Positions 1-8,859 of a stretch of DNA of 64,000 nt are shown here, one piece after another; positions within the stretch are counted from its first letter, which is position 1; each line of letters starts with the position of its first letter. Location: NCBI RefSeq assembly GCF_016132545.1, contig NZ_CP066167.1, positions 2,755,001-2,819,000 on the forward strand, in the 5' to 3' direction. The DNA is from Spongiibacter nanhainus. GTDB lineage: Bacteria > Pseudomonadota > Gammaproteobacteria > Pseudomonadales > Spongiibacteraceae. The notes under the pieces were generated by a model, which saw only the letters and a program-made list of their open reading frames with translations, did not search any database and was not told the DNA's origin. The position numbers and the translations under genes are program-made.

Positions 1-73
1 CTTCTGACATAGACTCTGTCCGTTACCACTGAAGTGCATCGGGACGCATCAAGCGCGCCCCGGCGTCTTCTCT

Positions 74-895
74 TTAGCCGCCCATCATCGCCGCCAAGGC
101 AGACAGATCCACCTGACCAGTCATCATGCCCGCCATAAAGCCGCCATCAACCGGCAGCGCAAGGCCGTTCAGGTAGCTGGCCGGTGCACTGTTCAAAAAG
201 ATGAGCGCTGCCGCTTGCTCTTCCGGTGTGGAACGACGACCAATAGGCTGGATAAAGGTGTTGAGGACTTTGTCGTCGGTGGCTTCTTCAAAGTGACTCA
301 TCATTGGCGTCTGGGTCGGACCAGGCAGGGTGCAGTTGATGCGGATGCCCTGTTTGATCAACTTGGGTGCCATCATCAGCGTCCAGACACAGACCGCTTC
401 TTTGGAGAAGGAATAGCCCTCTTTGACGTGCTCTTCTTTATGCTCTTCACACCACTTAACAGCAGCGTCGTAGCCTTCGTTAGCCAGGAACTGACCGTGC
501 AACTCCATCTTGCGGGGATAGCCCATACCGCCGTTGGAGGAGATGGTCACAATGCAGCTGCCTTCGCTCATCAGGGGCAGCACTTTCTCGGTGAGGTGAC
601 GCATGCCGATGAAGTTCACTTTCATTACGTCCATCGGCGGCGCAGTTTGCGGCAAGCCGGCGCAGTTAAATAGCGCATCGACCTTGCCACCGATTTTTTC
701 GATGGCGGCGTCGATAGTCGCCGGGTCGCGCAAATCGACTTGGTGGAACGAGGCGAGGTCCAGGCTGGATTCTTTGAAATCCAGGCCATGCACTTCCGCA
801 CCCAGCTCCAGCAATTGCCGGGCAGTCGCCTCCCCCATACCGGAGTAACAACCGCTAACAATGACACGTTTATTCTCATAACCGAGAAAGCTCAT
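74..895 (-). CDS. SDR-family dehydrogenase resembling 3alpha-hydroxysteroid dehydrogenase/carbonyl reductase
   Basis: 273-aa classical short-chain dehydrogenase, cytosolic, expected to interconvert an alcohol and a ketone with NAD(P). The N-terminal nucleotide motif GCYSGMG is at residues 15-21, an NCAG variant of the NNAG motif at 77-80, the serine in SS at 119-120, and the catalytic YSFSK at 161-165. Between the serine and the tyrosine is a roughly 30-residue insertion (about 130-158). From memory, Comamonas 3alpha-HSD/carbonyl reductase has a similar insertion, and the C-terminal ASYLNGLALPVDGG stretch also recalls that enzyme. A hydroxysteroid or similar bulky alcohol is therefore a plausible substrate, but this is inference. 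It lies 89 bp downstream of the ferredoxin gene on the same strand and may share its transcript. The SDR assignment is secure; the substrate is not. Confidence 0.85.
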   Translation of the reverse strand: MSFLGYENKRVIVSGCYSGMGEATARQLLELGAEVHGLDFKESSLDLASFHQVDLRDPATIDAAIEKIGGKVDALFNCAGLPQTAPPMDVMKVNFIGMRHLTEKVLPLMSEGSCIVTISSNGGMGYPRKMELHGQFLANEGYDAAVKWCEEHKEEHVKEGYSFSKEAVCVWTLMMAPKLIKQGIRINCTLPGPTQTPMMSHFEEATDDKVLNTFIQPIGRRSTPEEQAAALIFLNSAPASYLNGLALPVDGGFMAGMMTGQVDLSALAAMMGG

Positions 896-984
896 TTCTT
901 ATCCTCTTTATTCGCTATGTTGCCGTGGCAATGAGGGCATCAGGACCGCCCGACCAAGGCCGAAAGATTAAATTTCGATTACAA

Positions 985-1185
985 CTAGTCTTCATCATCG
1001 ATAATGTGGATGACTCGCTCGGGGCAGGCCCGGGCACCACGGCGGGCTAGCTGCTCCATACCCTCCGGCACATCCACCTCGACAACACTGATATAGCCAT
1101 CGTCGTCCAGTGGGAATAATTCTTCAGACACATTGGCACATCGGGCATTGCCTACACAGGCGTCTTTATCGATCCGAATCTTCAT
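985..1185 (-). CDS. Small 3Fe-4S/4Fe-4S type ferredoxin
   Basis: 66-aa acidic ferredoxin, a soluble one-electron carrier. Cluster ligands are Cys10 and Cys16 (CVGNARC) and Cys54 followed by Pro. The middle position of the first motif is Asn13 instead of Cys, the pattern of bacterial 3Fe-4S ferredoxins that feed cytochrome P450s. The frame is open 19 codons further upstream, but the ATG at 1185 has GGGGAGGACTTA immediately before it and gives the usual family length, so this start was chosen. The likely electron acceptor is a P450 or another oxygenase. One P450 exists at 32.5 kb, but that gene has its own 2Fe-2S ferredoxin, so the partner is unknown. No ferredoxin reductase is visible in the window. 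Confidence 0.85.
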   Translation of the reverse strand: MKIRIDKDACVGNARCANVSEELFPLDDDGYISVVEVDVPEGMEQLARRGARACPERVIHIIDDED

Positions 1186-1297
1186 TAAGTCCTCCCCGAT
1201 TTTGCAGCTGGCGCTGCCTTCGTTTTTTGCGTTAGTATACATCAGTGCTGTTCAATAGCAACATAACAGAACGCGCGACAGACCGCACCATCAACAC

Positions 1298-1320
1298 CGC
1301 TGAAATGCGCTCATTTCGCG
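1298..1320. promoter_or_regulatory. Imperfect inverted repeat in a divergent promoter region
   Basis: Between the ferredoxin gene (leftward) and the EthD-like gene (rightward), GAAATG at 1302-1307 faces CATTTC at 1312-1317. The arms extend to CGC/GCG if one T is bulged. It is placed where an operator for either divergent unit would sit. The arms are short, so chance is possible. Confidence 0.25.
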
Positions 1321-1358
1321 TACTCGGACGGTCAAAGTCGCCCTAACAGGACAATAAG

Positions 1359-2129
1359 ATGACGCTTTATACAACGGTGCACTTTCACAATGTGACGGCG
1401 GGACGGGAGCTGGAATACGCCACCTGGTTTGACGGCGCCCACCGGGAGGAACTGGCCAAACTGCGGGGCTTTAAAGGCGCTGAGCGCTATGAGGTCGCCG
1501 AGCAGCAAATCATGCCGGACATCCTGCAACCCTGGCGCTACGTCAGCGTTTACGACTTCGAGACCGACACTCCGGAAATCGACATTCCCGCCCTGGGGCC
1601 ACTGCTGGCCAATGTCCGAGATAAAGGGCTCATCGCCGACGATAGCGCCGAGCGTATATACAGCTATCAGCTATTTGGCGACTGGAAATACAGCCCCAAC
1701 TATCAGCCGGATCAGCCGCTGTCCGGCGTCAGCATCATTCTCGGTAACTACGTGGCAGGGCACTATGAGGAATATCAGAAGTGGTATGAAGAAGTGCACA
1801 GTGTGGAGGTCATCAATGTCCCCGGCCATGTCGGTATGAAGCGCGGCGAACTCAGCAATTACCAGGTTGAGCCCCGCCACTACTGCCCCGGTGACCAGCT
1901 GGTGCTCTGCGCTCAGCAAACCGATGACCTGCTGTTTACCCTGCGGGACTTCAGCGCCCGGGCCCGTGGTGTTAGCCCCAGTGGTATTGCTATGGAGCCA
2001 CGCTCCCAAACCGGTTCTTTCGCCCGTACAGTGCACTACTTCAACAAGATTAGCGGCGATAAATTCTGGCCCGGCGGTATCGCCTATGGCGGCGATCTGT
2101 CGGCCTACCAGCAAAGCGACGATGAATAA
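1359..2129 (+). CDS. EthD-like dimeric alpha/beta-barrel protein
   Basis: 256-aa protein that appears to contain two copies of a ferredoxin-like alpha/beta-barrel unit. The first (about 1-110) begins TLYTTVHFHNV and contains YATWFDGAHREEL. The second (about 120-230) begins SGVSIILGNYV and contains YQKWYEEVHSVEV. The W-(F/Y)-x-x-x-H pattern in both halves is typical of EthD/DUF4286-like proteins found beside oxidative degradation genes, usually without a defined reaction. The SD AGGACAATAAG precedes the ATG at 1359. It is the first gene of a tight plus-strand operon (27 bp to the next gene), so it probably acts as an accessory or isomerase-like protein in the same pathway. No catalytic residue can be assigned. 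Confidence 0.65.
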   Translation: MTLYTTVHFHNVTAGRELEYATWFDGAHREELAKLRGFKGAERYEVAEQQIMPDILQPWRYVSVYDFETDTPEIDIPALGPLLANVRDKGLIADDSAERIYSYQLFGDWKYSPNYQPDQPLSGVSIILGNYVAGHYEEYQKWYEEVHSVEVINVPGHVGMKRGELSNYQVEPRHYCPGDQLVLCAQQTDDLLFTLRDFSARARGVSPSGIAMEPRSQTGSFARTVHYFNKISGDKFWPGGIAYGGDLSAYQQSDDE

Positions 2130-2156
2130 CAATAGGCTGTAGAGACCTTCTTATTT

Positions 2157-2891
2157 ATGACAAAGACAATGGTAATTACCGGCGCTGGTGTAGGCCTCGG
2201 TCGCGCGCTGGCAAAACGCTTCGCCCAGGATGGTGATCAGGTGGTTTTGCTGGGCCGCACCAAATCCAAACTCGACGCGGTTGTCGATAGCATCGGCGAC
2301 AGGGCCACCGCTCTGGCCTGCGATGTCAGCTCTGCCGATTCAGTGCGGGAGACCTTTGCCGCAATAAAATCTCAGTTCGGCAAGGTCGATGTACTGATCA
2401 ATAACGCCGCTGTGTTCGAGCCCTACAAGATTGTCGACGCTAAAGATGAGCAGATCATCAGCGCGGTGATGACCAACCTCGCCGGTGCCATGTTCTGCGC
2501 CCGGGCAGCCATCCCACTGATGGAAAAAGGCAGCCATATCATTAATGTCACCAGCGAGTCGGTGGGCATGCCCTTTCCCCACTTATCGGTGTACCGCTCT
2601 AGCAAAGCCGGGCTGGAGCAGTTTACCGGCGCACTGGCCCAAGAGCTGGAACCGGAGGGCATACGGGTGACCAATGTCCGCGCTGGACAGATGTACGAGG
2701 AAGGTAAGTCCTGGGACGTGGACCCCGAGGCCCGGGCCGCCTTTGGCAAAGCCGCTATCGCCGCCGGTATCAATCTGTTGGAACGACCGCTGTCACAATT
2801 TGAGTCGGTGACTCAAGTGTTCCGCAATGTCATCGACCTGCCCGCGGACCTCCATATCGGCAGCGTCGGCCTCGGTGCCCGGCATCCCTAA
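2157..2891 (+). CDS. SDR-family oxidoreductase
   Basis: 244-aa classical short-chain dehydrogenase. The cofactor motif TGAGVGLG is at residues 8-15, NNAA follows near 81-84, the catalytic serine lies in NVTSES, and the catalytic YRSSK follows about 13 residues later. The basic residue after the second strand (GRTKSK) suggests NADP rather than NAD. The C-terminus lacks the usual substrate-loop glycine run and ends IGSVGLGARHP, so the substrate pocket is probably atypical. It is the second gene of the 1359-7043 operon and ends 28 bp before the FAD enzyme. A role in oxidising or reducing a ring or side-chain alcohol of the operon's substrate is inferred. Confidence 0.85.
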   Translation: MTKTMVITGAGVGLGRALAKRFAQDGDQVVLLGRTKSKLDAVVDSIGDRATALACDVSSADSVRETFAAIKSQFGKVDVLINNAAVFEPYKIVDAKDEQIISAVMTNLAGAMFCARAAIPLMEKGSHIINVTSESVGMPFPHLSVYRSSKAGLEQFTGALAQELEPEGIRVTNVRAGQMYEEGKSWDVDPEARAAFGKAAIAAGINLLERPLSQFESVTQVFRNVIDLPADLHIGSVGLGARHP

Positions 2892-2919
2892 TCTTACCCA
2901 CTGCGGAGACACTAATGTT

Positions 2920-4578
2920 ATGAAGCAGAACGTAGACTTTATCGTAGTGGGCAGCGGCGCCGGCTCGATGTGCGCCGCGCTTAAACTGCGCTCGGCGGGC
3001 AAGTCGGTGATGGTGCTGGAAAAAACTGACTTACTGGGGGGCACCACCGCCACCTCTGGCGGGGTAATGTGGATTCCCAACAACCGCTATATGAAAGAGG
3101 CTGGCGTTCCCGACAGCCGGGATGACGCCATTGCCTACCTGGCGGCTACTGCAGGCGCCGATGACGACGCCCCAGGTGCCAATGCCGAACGGCGAGCCAC
3201 CTATGTTGATCAAGCGCCGGCGATGCTGGAGTTTCTTATTTCCAAAGGCCTGCGCTTTCGCCGCATTCCCAGTTGGCCCGACTACTACGAGGCCCCCGGG
3301 GAGTCGGAGCTGGGCCGCACCGTGGTCTCGGAGCTATTCGATCTCAACACCCTTGGCAAAGAGTGGAAAGCCAAGCTGCGGCCGGGCTTTATTCCCCTGC
3401 CGGCCTATCTCGAAGAGGCCATGCAACTGCCCAATATGAAGCGCTCCAAAGCCGCCAAGAAAACCCTGTTCCGCATTCTGGGCCGGACGCTGAAAACCCG
3501 GCTGACCGGCAAGCACCTGGTTACCGCCGGCCACGCATTGCAGGGCCAATTGCTGCGGGCCGCGCTGGATGAGGGTGTCGACATCCATGTTAACGCCGCC
3601 GTGAAAAAGCTCCTTACCCACGGCGACCGGGTCTCCGGCGTCCTGGCCAACATCAACGGCAAGGATATGGAGATCAATGCCAGCGCCGGCGTGCTGATCA
3701 ATGCCGGCGGCTTTGCCCGCAACCAGGCCATGCTGGATCAGTATATTCCCGGCGCCAAGTCGGAGTGGACCAATGCCAACCCCGGCGACACCGGTGAAAT
3801 GATTCAGGAAGCCATGGCCCTCGGTGCCGCGGTGGCGCAAATGAACGAGCGGATGGGCTCTCCCACCACCCTGCCCCCCAACAACCCCGACATGAAGCCC
3901 GCCATGCAGGGCGACCTGGCCAAACCTCACAGTATTGTGGTGGACCAAAGCGGCCAGCGCTTTATGCGGGAGTCGGCGTCCTATATGGCGCTTTCCAAGG
4001 CCATTCTGGAACGCCAGGCGCAGTCACCGTCGATTCCCAGTTGGATGATTCTCGACAGCCAGTACATCGACAAATATTGGCTGGTAGGCGGCGGCGTTAA
4101 CAAGAAAAAGTTGCAGACCTGGCTCGACGCCGACTTTATCAAACAGGGCGACAGCCTTGAGGCACTGGCCCAAGCCTGTGACATTGATCCCGCCACGTTG
4201 TCCAACACAGTGACCCGCTTCAACGGTTTTGTAGACGCCGGCGAAGATAGCGACTTTGGTCGCGGCGGCCATATTTACGACCGCTGGCTGGGTGACGACC
4301 TGCACAAACCCAATGAAACACTGGGCAAAATCGACAGCGGACCGTTTTATGCACTGCGGGTTTACCCCGGCGATCTGGGTACCTTTGGCGGCCTGCTCAC
4401 CGACGAGCACGCCCGAGTACTGCGGGAAGACGGCAGCGTGATGGAGGGGCTCTACGCCACCGGCACCTCCACAGCTTCAGTAATGGGGCGAATTACCCCC
4501 GGCGCCGGCGGCAGCATAGGGCCCTCCATCACTTGGGCTTACGTTGCGGCTTGCCACGCCGCCGGTGACAGTAGTTAG
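2920..4578 (+). CDS. KstD-like FAD-dependent oxidoreductase (3-ketosteroid dehydrogenase/fumarate reductase flavoprotein family)
   Basis: 552-aa flavoprotein. The FAD dinucleotide motif GSGAGS is at residues 11-16 with VLEK near 34, followed by the GGTTATSGGVMWIPNN signature typical of 3-ketosteroid delta1-dehydrogenase-like enzymes. The C-terminal FAD-closing motif is TPGAGGSIG (526-534). KstD enzymes have a catalytic Tyr four residues before the Gly of this motif (Tyr487/Gly491 in the Rhodococcus enzyme); here that position is Thr526 while Gly530 is kept. The enzyme may therefore not be a true delta1-dehydrogenase. Start at 2920: the frame is open to 2827, but this ATG has GCGGAG upstream and begins just before the FAD fold. 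It is clearly paralogous to the protein at 26286-27962. Confidence 0.8.
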   Translation: MKQNVDFIVVGSGAGSMCAALKLRSAGKSVMVLEKTDLLGGTTATSGGVMWIPNNRYMKEAGVPDSRDDAIAYLAATAGADDDAPGANAERRATYVDQAPAMLEFLISKGLRFRRIPSWPDYYEAPGESELGRTVVSELFDLNTLGKEWKAKLRPGFIPLPAYLEEAMQLPNMKRSKAAKKTLFRILGRTLKTRLTGKHLVTAGHALQGQLLRAALDEGVDIHVNAAVKKLLTHGDRVSGVLANINGKDMEINASAGVLINAGGFARNQAMLDQYIPGAKSEWTNANPGDTGEMIQEAMALGAAVAQMNERMGSPTTLPPNNPDMKPAMQGDLAKPHSIVVDQSGQRFMRESASYMALSKAILERQAQSPSIPSWMILDSQYIDKYWLVGGGVNKKKLQTWLDADFIKQGDSLEALAQACDIDPATLSNTVTRFNGFVDAGEDSDFGRGGHIYDRWLGDDLHKPNETLGKIDSGPFYALRVYPGDLGTFGGLLTDEHARVLREDGSVMEGLYATGTSTASVMGRITPGAGGSIGPSITWAYVAACHAAGDSS

Positions 4579-4660
4579 CCAAAGACAGTACTTGAACAGC
4601 AACATAAACATAAACGCGACTAACAGCGCCCATAGGGCGCCAATCTTAGAGGAAAACACC

Positions 4661-6130
4661 ATGACCATGCTCGCTGATGCCAATCTCTATATTGATGGCG
4701 TTATCCGCCCCTCGGCGAACGGCAACACTTTTGATGTCATCAACCCCTGGACCGCGAAGCCCTGCGGTAAAGCAGCGGATGCCACTGAAGCCGATGTCGA
4801 GGAAGCCATCGCCGCCGCCCGGCGCGCCTTTGATGAAACCGACTGGTCGGTCAATCACGATCTGCGCTATGAGTTAGTGACCAAGTTCGTCGATGAAATG
4901 TTCGCGCGAAAAGACGAACTCACGCTGATCGCTCGGGTAGAGGCCGGCTCTGCTATCGGCGCTGCTAGCCGCGCTCAGATCGACGGCGCCCTGAATGGCG
5001 GTCGCGACCTGCTGGAGTGCTTTAAGAAAGTGACCTGGGAAGAAGACCGTGGCCGCAAAAACGATATGGGCATCGAGTCTGACCGTATAGTGATCCACCA
5101 ACCGCTGGGTGTCGTGGGCGCCATTACCCCGTGGAACGTGCCCCTTTACGTCAATGTGGGTAAGGTGGTGGCCGCGCTACTGGCTGGCTGCACGGTGATT
5201 CTAAAGCCAGCGCCCGACACCCCCCGTATGGGCTCTATCATGGGTGAGATCGCCGACAAGGTTGGATTGCCCAAGGGCGTATTTAACGTTATCACTTCTG
5301 CCGACCCGGCTATGGCGGGAGAAATGCTGACCAAAGACAAGCGGGTGGATGTCATTTCCTTTACCGGCTCGACGGTTGTGGGCAAGCGCATTATGGCCAA
5401 TGGCGCCGAGTCCCTGAAGCGCATCTTCCTGGAGCTGGGAGGCAAGTCGGTGAATATTATTTTGGAAGACGCCCCCGACTTCCAAATCTGTTGCATGATG
5501 GGTATGGCGGTCTTCCACGCTGGCCAGGGTTGCGCGATGCCCACCCGGATGCTGGTCCCCAGAAGCCGCTATGACGAAGCGATCGAAGCGCTAAAAATTT
5601 CCTACGGTAGCTTCTCGCAAAAATGGGGTGAGTTCGACAACCCCGAACATATCATGGGCCCGGTGATTTCCCAGAAGCAGTACGAGCGGGTGTTGGAATA
5701 CATCGAGATCGGTAAAAAAGAAGGCGCCGAGGTCATTGCCGGTGGTGGTCCCGCCAAAGAAAAAGGCGATGGCTACTTTATCCAGCCCACTTGCTTTGCC
5801 AACGTCACCAACGACATGCGCATCGCCCGGGAGGAGATCTTTGGTCCGGTACTGGTGGTCATTCCCTTTGATGATGACGAAGACGCCATTCGCATTGCCA
5901 ATGATAACGACTACGCCCTGGGTGGCGCGGTAATGTCCGCCGACAAGGAGCGTGCCACCAAGATTGCCCGACGCATCAATGCCGGCGCAGTGAGTGTTAA
6001 CGGCGGCATGAGCATTACCGGCGACCTGCCCTTTGGTGGTTTTAAAGGCAGCGGTATGGGCCGGGAATGGGGCGTGGAAGGCATCGAGGAATTCCTCGAC
6101 ACCAAGGCCATAGCTTTCAAAGCAGAGTAG
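4661..6130 (+). CDS. Aldehyde dehydrogenase, NAD(P)-dependent
   Basis: 489-aa ALDH-superfamily enzyme, cytosolic, oxidising an aldehyde to a carboxylate. The active-site Cys291 is in AGQGCAMPTR, the general base Glu258 in LELGGKS, and the GST(V) cofactor turn in SFTGSTVVGK (about 233-242). Oxyanion Asn159 is in ITPWNVPLY, where PWN is the family standard. Length matches the family. The start at 4661 has AGAGG at 4648-4652 and aligns with normal ALDH N-termini (LYIDG); the frame is open further upstream but overlaps the previous gene. It lies 82 bp after the KstD-like gene and 100 bp before the next SDR. A role in oxidising a side-chain aldehyde of the pathway is likely. Confidence 0.92.
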   Translation: MTMLADANLYIDGVIRPSANGNTFDVINPWTAKPCGKAADATEADVEEAIAAARRAFDETDWSVNHDLRYELVTKFVDEMFARKDELTLIARVEAGSAIGAASRAQIDGALNGGRDLLECFKKVTWEEDRGRKNDMGIESDRIVIHQPLGVVGAITPWNVPLYVNVGKVVAALLAGCTVILKPAPDTPRMGSIMGEIADKVGLPKGVFNVITSADPAMAGEMLTKDKRVDVISFTGSTVVGKRIMANGAESLKRIFLELGGKSVNIILEDAPDFQICCMMGMAVFHAGQGCAMPTRMLVPRSRYDEAIEALKISYGSFSQKWGEFDNPEHIMGPVISQKQYERVLEYIEIGKKEGAEVIAGGGPAKEKGDGYFIQPTCFANVTNDMRIAREEIFGPVLVVIPFDDDEDAIRIANDNDYALGGAVMSADKERATKIARRINAGAVSVNGGMSITGDLPFGGFKGSGMGREWGVEGIEEFLDTKAIAFKAE

Positions 6131-6144
6131 TAGCTGAAGCAGCT

Positions 6145-6168
6145 GCGGTGGCCCGCAAGGGTCACCGC
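6145..6168. terminator. Stem-loop after aldehyde dehydrogenase gene
   Basis: GCGGTGGCCC and GGGTCACCGC pair (one G-T position) around a GCAA tetraloop, 15 bp after the ALDH stop codon. No T-run follows, so it may be an mRNA stabiliser or weak attenuator in front of the next SDR gene instead of a strict terminator. Confidence 0.4.
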
Positions 6169-6230
6169 CTGTACATTCCATCCCGGTAGACGCGCTTACA
6201 AACTACAACCTTGCGGACAGCGGCGGTGCC

Positions 6231-7043
6231 ATGACCTTCTTACAACAGTACGGACCCTGGGCTATTATTGCCGGTGCATCCGAGGGCGTCGGTCAACACT
6301 TTGCTGAGGTCTTGGCCGAGCGCGGGCTTAACCTGGTTCTGGTAGCCAGACGCCAAGCGCCGCTGGACAGCCTTGCTGCAGATCTCCAACAGCGCTTCGG
6401 TATTGAGACCCGGGCCGTAACCATGGACCTGTCGGCGCCGGACGCCAGTGCAAGACTGCTGGCACAGCTTGAGGATATCGACGTCGGACTGCTGGTGTAT
6501 TGCGCCGGTGCAGATGCCAATTACCGAGGTTTTCTGGATGCCCCCCTCACCGAAGCTGAATCCATAGTGCAACGCAATTGCCTGGTTCCCATGCAACTGT
6601 GCCATCACCTGGGCCGATCGATGGCCGACCGCGGTCGCGGCGGCATTATCCTGTTCGGTTCAGGGGCCGGCCTGGCTGGCGCCCGCAACATGGTGGCCTA
6701 CGGTGCATCCAAGGCCTTTGACATGGTCTTTGCCGAAGCGCTGTGGTGCGAACTTAAACCCTTGGGGGTCAATGTACTGGGGCTGATGCTGGGCGAAACC
6801 GACACACCGGCGTTGCGTCGCCTGCGCTTTCAGCGGGGTTTAAGTAAAAGCCCTAACCAGCCCGTTAAAGGCGCCGAATCGGTGGATTATGTGGTGCGGG
6901 ATGCCCTCGCCAATCTCGGCAAAGGCCCTACCCGCCTGGCCAATCGAAAAATGCGCCTGGGACTGAGGCTGTTATTCCCACTCTCCCGCAATACCCTGGT
7001 GGCCATCATGGCCAAGGGCAATGAAAAGGTGATGGGTAAGTAG
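6231..7043 (+). CDS. SDR-family oxidoreductase
   Basis: 270-aa classical short-chain dehydrogenase. GASEGVG at 15-21 is the nucleotide motif, VARR follows the second strand (suggesting NADP), YCAG replaces NNAG, and FGSGAG provides the serine with YGASK as the catalytic Tyr/Lys. The C-terminal 40 residues are basic and hydrophobic (RKMRLGLRLLFPLSRNTLVAIM), a possible membrane-associating tail as in some sterol or fatty-acyl SDRs. It is the last gene of the rightward operon starting at 1359, and its end faces the GH79 gene. Reaction unknown beyond alcohol/ketone chemistry. Confidence 0.85.
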   Translation: MTFLQQYGPWAIIAGASEGVGQHFAEVLAERGLNLVLVARRQAPLDSLAADLQQRFGIETRAVTMDLSAPDASARLLAQLEDIDVGLLVYCAGADANYRGFLDAPLTEAESIVQRNCLVPMQLCHHLGRSMADRGRGGIILFGSGAGLAGARNMVAYGASKAFDMVFAEALWCELKPLGVNVLGLMLGETDTPALRRLRFQRGLSKSPNQPVKGAESVDYVVRDALANLGKGPTRLANRKMRLGLRLLFPLSRNTLVAIMAKGNEKVMGK

Positions 7044-7082
7044 GCCTTATCTTAGGCCAGACTCTGGACGCTATGCCCTGAT

Positions 7083-8624
7083 TCAGCAGCACCAAAAGCT
7101 GATGCTGTTAGGGGCCAAAGCTCCGGGAAAGGGGATTGCTTCAAAGTGCGCTAATTTTACCCTGCCCTTTTTAAAGCGCAGCTTTTTGCCATTTAGCCTC
7201 ACCTTGCGGCTGGTAAGCGACTTTGCTGTGAGCTCATATCCCCCGGTGATACGATCGCCAATCTCCGGTGGCAGCACCACCTCCACACGACGAGCCGTAA
7301 GATTAATCAGCAACAATACTCGGCCCTCTTCCTTGGCCGAGTGCAGATAACAGCGAATATAGGGCGTATTGCTGTCGATAGCGTACACGCGCTGCCCCAT
7401 CAACTGCCCCCACAGCCAGCTCACCCAGTAATCCGGCCGAGGTTTTAAGGTAAGGCGGCTTATCATGCCGTAGTCACCGCCAATCAGCGATTGCCTAACC
7501 ATCACCCCTTGTCCCTGCCGAGCCCCCATGCCCAGTTGATCGGCCCACCAAAAGCTCGATACCCAGCGGTCGGATAGCTCAGGCTGTCCGCCGCACTGGG
7601 CCGAGCCCGTTTCCCCGGTCCACAACATGGCATTGGGTTGATAGCGATCACGCAATACCCGCAGCCGTTGACTATAGCTGCGGAAATACTCAAAGGACTT
7701 GGGGTCAAGCAAATGACGGATACGGGCCCGCCGGGTGCGAACCGGACTGCGATCGCTTTGAAAGGGATAGTAATGCCAGTCGACTATATCCAGATCAAAG
7801 CCCAAGTGAGATAAAAATTTGGGGGTAATATTGGAGATAGGCCGCACGGTCTCCCCCAGCCTAGGCCAAAAGGCGCTGCCAGGGCCGGAGATCTTCGCCC
7901 CGGGATAGTACGAGAGCACACTCTGCCGAAATTGACTGTAGTCCCTGGCGAGATTGACCGCCCTGGGCTGGGACATTAAGCCGTGGAAGGCCCAATAGGC
8001 GTTCAGCTCATTACCCAACTCAAAGACGTCGATATGGTAACCCCGATCCCGGCTGTAATTTAGCAAGGCCTCAAGTTCAGTGCCCAGCCATCGCCCGTGG
8101 TGCTCGCGCTTAAAGAGGCCATATTTGCAGGTAAATACCAGCTTTAAGTCATTGCGATCCAGAAAGGCATGCAGGTCATCCCACTGCTCCCGGGTCAACA
8201 CCAGAGCATTGGCATCGCCGGCGGGTCTTTCAAAGTAGTGAATTTTATCCGCCTCGGACCCACCAACCCGCAGATAGGCCGGACCCAATAACTGCACCAG
8301 CCGATCCAGCTTCTCGGAGTCGAGAGCCAGCGGAGGTGTACGCAGGGTGCCCAGACCCCGGCGGGTATTCAGGGCGCCCTCCCACCAAAAGCCACCGGCA
8401 AGCACCGAGATATCAACGGAGAAAGACAAATAGCGCCGATCGATTTCAGCCACTATATTGTTGCCAGGCAGGGTCAAGTTGGCGCGGGTGAGAGGCGGCG
8501 CTGACGGAGCCCAGCACACAGCCACTAACTGGCGTAAAAGCCGCCCGCAATAAGTGTAAACGAGCCACACATTGCGTTTCAGCTGTATCGCGTTAATACC
8601 GTCTCTCCTGTTTGGGCCACCCAT
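7083..8624 (-). CDS. GH79-like glycoside hydrolase (heparanase/beta-glucuronidase family)
   Basis: 513-aa (beta/alpha)8-barrel glycosidase. It has the heparanase-type strand LRVGGSEADKIHYF (118-131), the acid/base motif ELGNELNAYW with Glu206, the nucleophile motif LWTGETGSAQCGG with Glu338, then VMVRQSLIGGDYGMI and PDYWVSWLWGQLMG as in GH79 proteins. Both catalytic glutamates are present. Family members cleave beta-linked glucuronides (heparan sulfate, plant glucuronides, 4-O-methyl-glucuronosyl chains). The N-terminus has a short hydrophobic stretch (about 29-40) but no clear signal peptide, so location is uncertain; a GTG near 8570 is an alternative start. A second family member lies at 57128-58708. 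It could remove a sugar acid from the substrate of the surrounding catabolic genes (inference). Confidence 0.75.
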   Translation of the reverse strand: MGGPNRRDGINAIQLKRNVWLVYTYCGRLLRQLVAVCWAPSAPPLTRANLTLPGNNIVAEIDRRYLSFSVDISVLAGGFWWEGALNTRRGLGTLRTPPLALDSEKLDRLVQLLGPAYLRVGGSEADKIHYFERPAGDANALVLTREQWDDLHAFLDRNDLKLVFTCKYGLFKREHHGRWLGTELEALLNYSRDRGYHIDVFELGNELNAYWAFHGLMSQPRAVNLARDYSQFRQSVLSYYPGAKISGPGSAFWPRLGETVRPISNITPKFLSHLGFDLDIVDWHYYPFQSDRSPVRTRRARIRHLLDPKSFEYFRSYSQRLRVLRDRYQPNAMLWTGETGSAQCGGQPELSDRWVSSFWWADQLGMGARQGQGVMVRQSLIGGDYGMISRLTLKPRPDYWVSWLWGQLMGQRVYAIDSNTPYIRCYLHSAKEEGRVLLLINLTARRVEVVLPPEIGDRITGGYELTAKSLTSRKVRLNGKKLRFKKGRVKLAHFEAIPFPGALAPNSISFWCC

Positions 8625-8859
8625 GTATCCAACAATGTCGTGTTTACAGGCATGTTACAGCTGCGGTGTCAGGCTAGACTTTCTACACTGCTGCCCTGCC
8701 AAAATAAAAAGGGTGTCAACCACAGGTGAGTGTTCGGCGCTAGGGATGGGCACGCAAAAACGCCGTCCACAATGGGCTATGATAGGTGTTTATTGCTGAT
8801 CGCAAGACCGGGCTTTGGTTCTACAAGGGGACTGTGAGAGGGCGCTGTGAGGAGACGAT

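Noticed and set aside
1-73. Possible end of a further gene at the left window edge
   Set aside because: Only 73 bp are visible, with no clear coding signal, so nothing is called.
1671-2132. A long 153-codon minus-strand frame inside the EthD-like gene
   Set aside because: Antisense shadow of a well-supported gene with good SD and conserved motifs; same for other long shadows such as 20741-21715 and 44917-46245.
8572-8799. A 75-codon plus-strand frame with several cysteines upstream of the SnoaL-like gene
   Set aside because: It overlaps the GH79 start region, has no SD and no recognisable domain.
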